From: Planctomycetota bacterium
Lineage (GTDB): Bacteria > Planctomycetota > Planctomycetia > Pirellulales > Thermoguttaceae
Length of the DNA: 10,636 nucleotides
Direction: 5' to 3'
Assembly: GCA_023397045.1 (NCBI GenBank)
Contig: JAEWUR010000518.1
Span: 1-10,636, forward strand
A model generated the notes under the pieces. The model saw nothing but the letters and a program-made list of their open reading frames with translations, did no database searches and was not told the origin of the DNA. Within the stretch, counting starts at the first letter, position 1; each line of letters opens with the position of its first letter. Shown piece after piece: positions 6,534 to 10,636 of the stretch. The translations under genes and the position numbers were made by a program.

Positions 6534-6673
6534 TGGTCTGCCCAATTTAAGTTTACGAATGGACCGAACATCGTAACCCGAAGCGTAAGCGAGGGACAGC
6601 CTCGCTTACGCTTCGGGTTACCATTCTGTCGTACCGAACCTCCATTAGTAACGACGATCTGGACAGACCACTA
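6531..6673. mobile_element. miniature inverted-repeat element, TA-flanked, with perfect 22-bp internal hairpin
   Basis: Terminal inverted repeats GTGGTCTGCCCA (6533-6544) and TGGACAGACCAC (6660-6671) differ at one position and are flanked on both sides by TA (6531-6532, 6672-6673). This fits insertion by a Tc1/mariner/IS630-type transposase with TA duplication. Inside, 6573-6594 and 6600-6621 are perfect 22-nt inverted complements (arms begin GTAACCCGAAGC) around the loop GACAG. An outer pair near TTTACGAATGG (6552-6562) and CCATTAGTAACG (6642-6653) is imperfectly complementary. There is no coding capacity, so it would be non-autonomous. The TAG stop of the upstream gene is made from the left TA plus the first base of the repeat. 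Confidence 0.7.
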
Positions 6674-6762
6674 GTAGGTTATGCTTTAGCATAACGAAAC
6701 CTGGATCATCCGTGGCATAACAAACTGTTGGTTGTGATGTGTTATGCTGAAGCATAACCTAC
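6674..6762. repeat. 89-bp inverted-repeat element with a hairpin at each end
   Basis: The ends 6674-6695 and 6741-6762 are 22-nt inverted complements with a single mismatch (outer tips GTAGGTTATGC and GCATAACCTAC). Each end is itself a hairpin: GTTATGCT-TT-AGCATAAC (6678-6695) and GTTATGCT-GA-AGCATAAC (6741-6758). A partial third copy, GCATAAC, lies at 6715-6721. It directly abuts the TA-flanked element on its left. It ends 4 nt before the GGAGG ribosome site of the pyrophosphohydrolase gene, so that gene's promoter may lie inside or across it. No TA or other clear target duplication is visible on the right side. Confidence 0.7.
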
Positions 6763-6782
6763 GTCTGGAGGTCCATCGTGCC

Positions 6783-7148
6783 ATGTCCGATACGACGACG
6801 ACCGTAGCGACGCTGAAAAAACTGGTCGACGAGTTCGTCGACGAGCGCGATTGGCATCGTTTTCACGCCCCGAAGAATCTCGCCATGTCGATGGCGATCG
6901 AAGCCGCCGAGTTGATGGAGCATTTTCAGTGGATCTCGGCCGAGGAATCGCGCCGGATCGCCGACGACCCGCGGCGGCTGGCCGAGGTCGGCGAGGAGTT
7001 GGCCGACGTGCTTTGCTATGCGTTGGCGATGTCGAACGAACTCGGTCTGGACATATCGACGACCATTCGCGACAAGATGGTGAAAAACGGCAAGAAATAC
7101 CCCGCCGAGGACTATCGTGGGCGGTATGGGCCCGAGGATGTGGGCTGA
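6783..7148 (+). CDS. MazG-like / dCTPase-type nucleotide pyrophosphohydrolase
   Basis: 121 aa, cytoplasmic. It belongs to the all-alpha NTP pyrophosphohydrolase group (MazG-like, RS21-C6/DCTPP1 type), which hydrolyses nucleoside triphosphates, often dCTP or modified dNTPs, to the monophosphate and pyrophosphate as nucleotide-pool housecleaning. The Mg2+-binding signature is complete: E40-A-A-E43 and, 28 residues on, E72-L-A-D75. The HAPKNLAMSMAIEAAEL and KNGKKYP stretches are typical of the family. The ATG at 6783 is chosen over the in-frame ATG at 6744 because the latter lies inside the upstream repeat hairpin and adds 13 atypical residues. GGAGG at 6767-6771 gives an 11-nt spacing, slightly long. 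A CGGCGA/TCGCCG stem downstream (7172-7190) lacks a T tract and is not a convincing terminator. Confidence 0.9.
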   Translation: MSDTTTTVATLKKLVDEFVDERDWHRFHAPKNLAMSMAIEAAELMEHFQWISAEESRRIADDPRRLAEVGEELADVLCYALAMSNELGLDISTTIRDKMVKNGKKYPAEDYRGRYGPEDVG

Positions 7149-7220
7149 GTTTGTCGTTTATAGCGATTCGCCGGCGAAAATGGCTCGCCGCCGCCGAAGC
7201 GATCCCACGCTGAACGGGGG

Positions 7221-7248
7221 TTGATTCCCTTTTCGTTTATGTTACTCT
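7221..7248 (+). promoter_or_regulatory. probable sigma70-type promoter for the SH3/TPR gene
   Basis: TTGATT at 7221-7226, a 16-bp spacer, and TACTCT at 7243-7248. It lies in a locally AT-richer stretch about 60 nt before the start codon. The match is moderate, but the position in the only gap upstream of this gene supports it. Confidence 0.4.
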
Positions 7249-7307
7249 GAATTTGACGCCTTTTTTACTGGCATTGCTGCAAACGGCTTATCGTAGGGAC
7301 TTTTGTT

Positions 7308-9209
7308 ATGCTCAGCCGAGTTCGGTTCTGCGCGGCGATTGGTTTTCTGTCGTTGATCGCCGTGTCGGCGACCCGTTTTGCATTGGCCGAAGAATCCACC
7401 GCGTTCAAGGTCGGCGACTTGGTCGCGACCAAACAGGAAACGCCGGTCCAAGCGGCCGAGGGCGTCATCGCCACGTTGGCTGCCGGCGACGAAGTGACCG
7501 TGATCGGCGTCAAGAAGGATTGGGTCGGCATCAGCGCCGAACAGAACGGCCAGAAGGTCGCCGGTTGGGTGAAGCCCGAGATGCTGGAGGCGGTCGCCGC
7601 GAATCCCGCCGTCGATGCGTTCAAACGCGGTTATGCCGAGCACGTCCAAGGGAATCTCGATCAGGCGGTGGCCGACTACACCGAAGCGATTCGGTTGGAT
7701 CCGAAATACGCGAGGGCTTACAACAATCGCGGTTTGGCCTATCAGGCGCAGCGCAAGATCAACGAAGCCATTGCGGATTTCACCGAGGCGGTGACGCTCA
7801 AGCCGACCCTTAGCGCCGCGTATCTGAACCGGGGCATCGCCTATGCCGCGAAACGCGATTACGCCAAGGCCATCGCCGACTATGACGAGGCGATACGGTA
7901 CGATCCGGAAAACTATTTCGCCTACAAATGGCGATCGGGGGCCTATGCCGCGCGGGGTGAGACGAAGACCGCGGCCGAAGATTCCATCACGGCGATGAAA
8001 TACTATAAGCCCCGGTACGACACCGTCGCCCACAAAGCCATTCGCGCGGAGCTCGAAGTCAAAGGCCCGAATTACGTTCCGAACTTCGAGATGCTCGATT
8101 CGATCATGGACGAAGCCAAGGCGAGAATCCGAACCCGCGAGAAATATGCGGAAGGCGACATCATCGCGATCCTTCAGATGATCGATGCCATCCTGACCAA
8201 CCGGAAGTTCATCACGGTCGGCCAGGGACTCGTCTGCGATGCGTTGGTTCCGCGTCAAATCAGCAAAGAGATGCTCAAGGGGATCGATCCGAAGGGTTTG
8301 CGATTCCGGCCGCGACCGGGCGACACCCTGTTCTTCGCGCATCCGCTGGTCATGTGCCTGTTGTATGAGTCGATCGGCGAGGTGCTGGGCCTGCCGATCC
8401 AAGTGCAAATGACGCCGGGGCAACCGATGGTTCGTTGGGCCGTCGACGATAAGTCCCACATCAACTGGGACACCTCGATGGGCTCGGTGAAGACCGACCA
8501 GGAATTGATCGCGCGCGGGCCGATCTCGAACGCCGCCTTCAAAAACGGGGTCTATCTGAGAGCGCTCTCCGCCGACGAAGCCCTTGCCTATGCCTACGCG
8601 AATCTGGCGCGCGTTTGGATGGGCGAGTGGCTCGGACTGGAAAACGAATACGCGCCGGCGAAACCGGAAGATCCCGCTCAAGCGTCGGCCATCCAGAAAG
8701 ACCTGACGTCGATCGGCGACGACGAGAAGAAAAAGGCGGAAGATCGGCGGTCGAAGGCGATTGACGCCCTGACCAAGGCGATCGAGATGAACAACAGGGC
8801 CTACGACATCTATCTTCAGCGAGCCGCCTACTGGGGCCTCGTCGAAGATCACGACAAGGCCGTCGAAGATAACTCGATCGCAATCCGACTGAACCCGGAC
8901 CCCATCGATCCGTATCTCGCGCGCGGCATCGCCCAACTGGGGCGCGGCGACCGGCAACGGGCGATGAACGATTTCCAGAAGGTCATTCAGATGAACCCCA
9001 ACCTGCCGGCGGCCTATTATTTCCGCGGCATCGTGTGGGCGGAAAGCCGGGATTTCAACCATGCGTTGGAAGACCTGAGCAGGGCTATCCGAATGGAGCC
9101 GAAGTTCATCGGCGCCTATCAGGTGCGGGCCAAGGTGTATGACGTGCTGGGCCAGAAGGACAAGGCCGAGGCCGATCTGCGGACCGCCAAGGGGCTGCAA
9201 AAACGTTAG
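7308..9209 (+). CDS. secreted SH3-like / TPR protein with embedded transglutaminase-like region
   Basis: 633 aa. Residues 1-27 form a signal peptide (core CAAIGFLSLIAVSA, cleavage near ALA|EES). Residues 33-93 look like a bacterial SH3 domain (VGDLVATKQETPV at the start, GWVKPEML at the end). Residues 103-238 hold about four TPR units (for example DQAVADYTEAIRLDP and KAIADYDEAIRYDP). Residues 270-440 resemble a SirB1/transglutaminase-like fold (Cys350 in HPLVMCLLYESIGEVLGLP, then a PGQPMVRW strand and INWDTS). The usual His of PGH is Gln372, so catalysis is doubtful. Residues 480-633 contain three to four more TPRs (NDFQKVIQMNPNLPAAY, LEDLSRAIRMEPKFIGAY). The start ATG follows AGGGA (7295-7299) at good spacing. 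The likely role is peptide binding or scaffolding outside the cytoplasmic membrane; partners are unknown. It converges on the SecD-like gene with a 27-nt gap. Confidence 0.88.
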   Translation: MLSRVRFCAAIGFLSLIAVSATRFALAEESTAFKVGDLVATKQETPVQAAEGVIATLAAGDEVTVIGVKKDWVGISAEQNGQKVAGWVKPEMLEAVAANPAVDAFKRGYAEHVQGNLDQAVADYTEAIRLDPKYARAYNNRGLAYQAQRKINEAIADFTEAVTLKPTLSAAYLNRGIAYAAKRDYAKAIADYDEAIRYDPENYFAYKWRSGAYAARGETKTAAEDSITAMKYYKPRYDTVAHKAIRAELEVKGPNYVPNFEMLDSIMDEAKARIRTREKYAEGDIIAILQMIDAILTNRKFITVGQGLVCDALVPRQISKEMLKGIDPKGLRFRPRPGDTLFFAHPLVMCLLYESIGEVLGLPIQVQMTPGQPMVRWAVDDKSHINWDTSMGSVKTDQELIARGPISNAAFKNGVYLRALSADEALAYAYANLARVWMGEWLGLENEYAPAKPEDPAQASAIQKDLTSIGDDEKKKAEDRRSKAIDALTKAIEMNNRAYDIYLQRAAYWGLVEDHDKAVEDNSIAIRLNPDPIDPYLARGIAQLGRGDRQRAMNDFQKVIQMNPNLPAAYYFRGIVWAESRDFNHALEDLSRAIRMEPKFIGAYQVRAKVYDVLGQKDKAEADLRTAKGLQKR

Positions 9210-9236
9210 CCCAAGCGGCCGTCCCGTTCCATTCGC

Positions 9237-10187
9237 TCAGTCTTTTCCGTCCGCTGGCGAATCGCTCGGCGGCTCGGGCTTCGGCTCCTCGAACCTCCGC
9301 AGACGCGCCGGCAGGCAGCCCGAATCCAGCCGGTCGGCCAACTCGCGGACTTCGGCCATCGTTCCGGAGCCGGCAATGTGGGCCTGGGAATAGACGGTAC
9401 TGACGATGATCGGGGCCGCGTAAAGTTCGCCGTTGATGACGATCCCAAGCTTGTAGAAAAGGTTTTCCGACTTCTTGGGCAAATGCCTCGTGGTCATTTC
9501 GCGGAACAACTTTCCGCCCTTCTCGGTGAACATGAAGCAGATTTCCGGCCGCCCACGACGATCCAGGCCCGCTTTGACGCCCAGCAGATAGGCGCCGTTC
9601 ACATGGAACGTATCCTGAACGATCAGCACTTCGGTGCGATCGCGTCCGTCGTGTTTCGTCGTGCGCAGGACGACGTCGTCGTAGTCCTTCAATTCGGCGA
9701 CTCGTTCGGGTTTGACGGGCACCCAGTAGGCCAATCGGTTGCCGTTTTCGTCCAAGACCCGCATTGCCGTCGGATCGAGCATCGCCTCGACGATCAACCG
9801 TTGGTCGCGTTTTTTGTTGGCCAGGATGCAGAAATCGACGGTCGACGTCTGGTCTAACAGGTTTTCGACGTCGCGCCGCTCGGCGTTGTCTTTTCGGATC
9901 ATCGCGACCTCGATCCGATTCTCGTCGAGCAGCCGAACTTCCGCCGGCAGTCGTTCGAGCGAGCCGAACCGCCGCTCGATCGTCCTGACCAGTTGCCGCA
10001 TGTCGATCGACATGCTTTTCGGCACGGAATCGGGATCGACTTCGTAGATCAGCAGATCGCCCTGGGGAGCCGGCGCCCAATATTTCGAGAGCCACGGCCA
10101 ACCGATGTAGAAAGCCACGGGCACCAGGAGAGTGACCACGACGGCCAGCACCAGGTCGGTCCACCGTGCTTGCGATGCGTTCTTCAT
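9237..10187 (-). CDS. SecD P1-domain-like protein, single TM, lacks translocase membrane domain
   Basis: 316 aa. One N-terminal membrane segment (about residues 11-33, LVLAVVVTLLVPVAFYIGW) is followed by an exported region resembling the SecDF P1 domain. First base half: about 45-120. Head: about 195-270, with RPEICFMFTEKGGKLFREMT (213-232) and LGIVINGELYAAPII (247-261), matching the FxFT..G...F..xT and xAIxLDGxVxSAP patterns of SecD. Second base half: 271-293, ending DSGCLP. True SecD continues here into five more helices; this protein instead ends in an acidic/Pro tail (EPKPEPPSDSPADGKD). It therefore cannot form the proton-driven SecDF channel. The start at 10187 is chosen for GGACGGG 8 nt upstream; ATG at 10208 would add 7 residues. 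It sits just after the cyclophilin gene on the same strand. Confidence 0.8.
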   Translation of the reverse strand: MKNASQARWTDLVLAVVVTLLVPVAFYIGWPWLSKYWAPAPQGDLLIYEVDPDSVPKSMSIDMRQLVRTIERRFGSLERLPAEVRLLDENRIEVAMIRKDNAERRDVENLLDQTSTVDFCILANKKRDQRLIVEAMLDPTAMRVLDENGNRLAYWVPVKPERVAELKDYDDVVLRTTKHDGRDRTEVLIVQDTFHVNGAYLLGVKAGLDRRGRPEICFMFTEKGGKLFREMTTRHLPKKSENLFYKLGIVINGELYAAPIIVSTVYSQAHIAGSGTMAEVRELADRLDSGCLPARLRRFEEPKPEPPSDSPADGKD

Positions 10188-10232
10188 GACGATTGCCCGT
10201 CCGTGCATCGCACGGATTTTTCTGTCGGTCGC

Positions 10233-10262
10233 ACAGTCGCCAAGTTTACAGTCGCCAAGTTT
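10233..10262. repeat. perfect 15-bp tandem duplication
   Basis: ACAGTCGCCAAGTTT occurs twice in direct succession (10233-10247 and 10248-10262) in the 95-bp gap between the cyclophilin stop and the SecD-like start. It could be a recent slippage event or a paired regulator site; no further copies are seen. Confidence 0.8.
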
Positions 10263-10282
10263 CGCACTCCCGAACGTTGCGG

Positions 10283-10636
10283 CTATTCCGGCATTTTCTG
10301 CGGGACGTATTCGTGCGGCCGTTTGCGGATCACTTCGGCCTGGATTATTGTGTCGGCCCGAGGCGCTTCCTTGTCGTCGGGATCGCGGCGTTGCAGTTTC
10401 GCGAGGACGTCCATCCCGCTGACCACGCGACCGAAAGCCGTGTGTTTCCCGTCAAGATGCGGCGTTGGGACGAACGTCAGGAAGAACTGTGAGCCGCCCG
10501 TGTCGCGTCCCGCATGGGCCATGCTCAACGTTCCGCGGAAGTGATGCCGATAGTCGGGCCGATAGCATTCACAGGCGATGCTGTAGCCGGGGCCCCCGGT
10601 CCCGTTTCCATTGGGATCGCCGCCCTGTGCCATGAA
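10283..10636 (-). CDS. cyclophilin-type peptidyl-prolyl cis-trans isomerase, 3' part only
   Basis: The C-terminal 118 residues of a cyclophilin are present; the 5' end lies beyond the right edge of the window. Visible motifs are FMAQGGDPNGNGTGGPGY at the very edge (the active-site FxxQGGDP block), RGTLSMAHAGRDTGGSQFF and HLDGKHTAFGRVVSGMDVL, the core substrate-binding signatures of the family. It catalyses cis-trans isomerisation of peptide bonds before proline, assisting protein folding. Whether it has a signal peptide cannot be seen. The C-terminus ends in a KRPHEYVPQKMPE extension. It is upstream of the SecD-like gene with a 95-nt gap, so the two could share a transcript. Confidence 0.93.
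   Translation of the reverse strand, partial: FMAQGGDPNGNGTGGPGYSIACECYRPDYRHHFRGTLSMAHAGRDTGGSQFFLTFVPTPHLDGKHTAFGRVVSGMDVLAKLQRRDPDDKEAPRADTIIQAEVIRKRPHEYVPQKMPE

Noticed and set aside
7172..7190. Possible intrinsic terminator after the pyrophosphohydrolase gene
   Set aside because: Only a 6-bp CGGCGA/TCGCCG stem with no following T tract; too weak to list as a terminator.
7242..9200. 652-aa minus-strand open frame
   Set aside because: Complete antisense shadow of the SH3/TPR gene; the composition (Arg, His, Gly, Val repeats) matches no family and the plus-strand frame has signal peptide and TPR motifs.
9106..10164. 352-aa minus-strand frame over the SecD-like gene
   Set aside because: Shifted, Arg-rich frame; the 9237-10187 frame carries the SecD P1 motifs and a membrane anchor.

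Overview
The window looks like a piece of a planctomycete chromosome (order Pirellulales or close relatives). This is inferred from a moderately high GC content, an SHD1-plus-propeller secreted protein, a secreted SH3/TPR protein, an orphan SecD-like protein, and small intergenic repeats of a kind I associate with these genomes. I ran no searches; family calls rest on motifs read by eye.

Layout, left to right. (1) 1-238 carries no gene, only a short imperfect inverted repeat at the extreme left. (2) 239-3686, plus strand: a small unknown protein, a secreted SHD1/beta-propeller protein, and a 12-TM MFS transporter with a TTG start, closely spaced and possibly co-transcribed. (3) 3690-5514, minus strand: a nickel module, larC (nickel insertase for the nickel-pincer cofactor) followed by nikR (nickel-responsive repressor with a very His-rich tail). 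The 154-bp gap between them is filled with three different tandem arrays that all have a 7-bp period. (4) 5560-6533, plus strand: a recognisable sigma70-type promoter, then a 300-aa protein with a degenerate receiver domain, a helical linker and a C-terminal helical domain resembling the KaiA/RsbU fold. This is the layout of the cyanobacterial clock protein KaiA, or of an RsbU-type partner-switch input protein, and is the most interesting gene here. (5) 6531-6762: two back-to-back miniature inverted-repeat elements. The first has terminal inverted repeats flanked by TA, as for Tc1/mariner/IS630-type insertion. (6) 6783-7148: a MazG-like/dCTPase-type nucleotide pyrophosphohydrolase. (7) 7308-9209: a secreted SH3-TPR protein with a transglutaminase-like block between two TPR arrays. 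(8) 9237-10636, minus strand: a membrane-anchored protein equivalent to only the periplasmic P1 part of SecD, and the 3' part of a cyclophilin-type peptidyl-prolyl isomerase that runs off the window.

Functional links are limited. larC and nikR form a coherent nickel pair. The cyclophilin and the SecD-like protein are adjacent on one strand and both fit a role in handling exported proteins. The KaiA/RsbU-like gene diverges from larC over a short region containing an odd palindrome on top of its -10 element. No stretch over 300 bp lacks a gene; no tRNA, rRNA or CRISPR array is visible.
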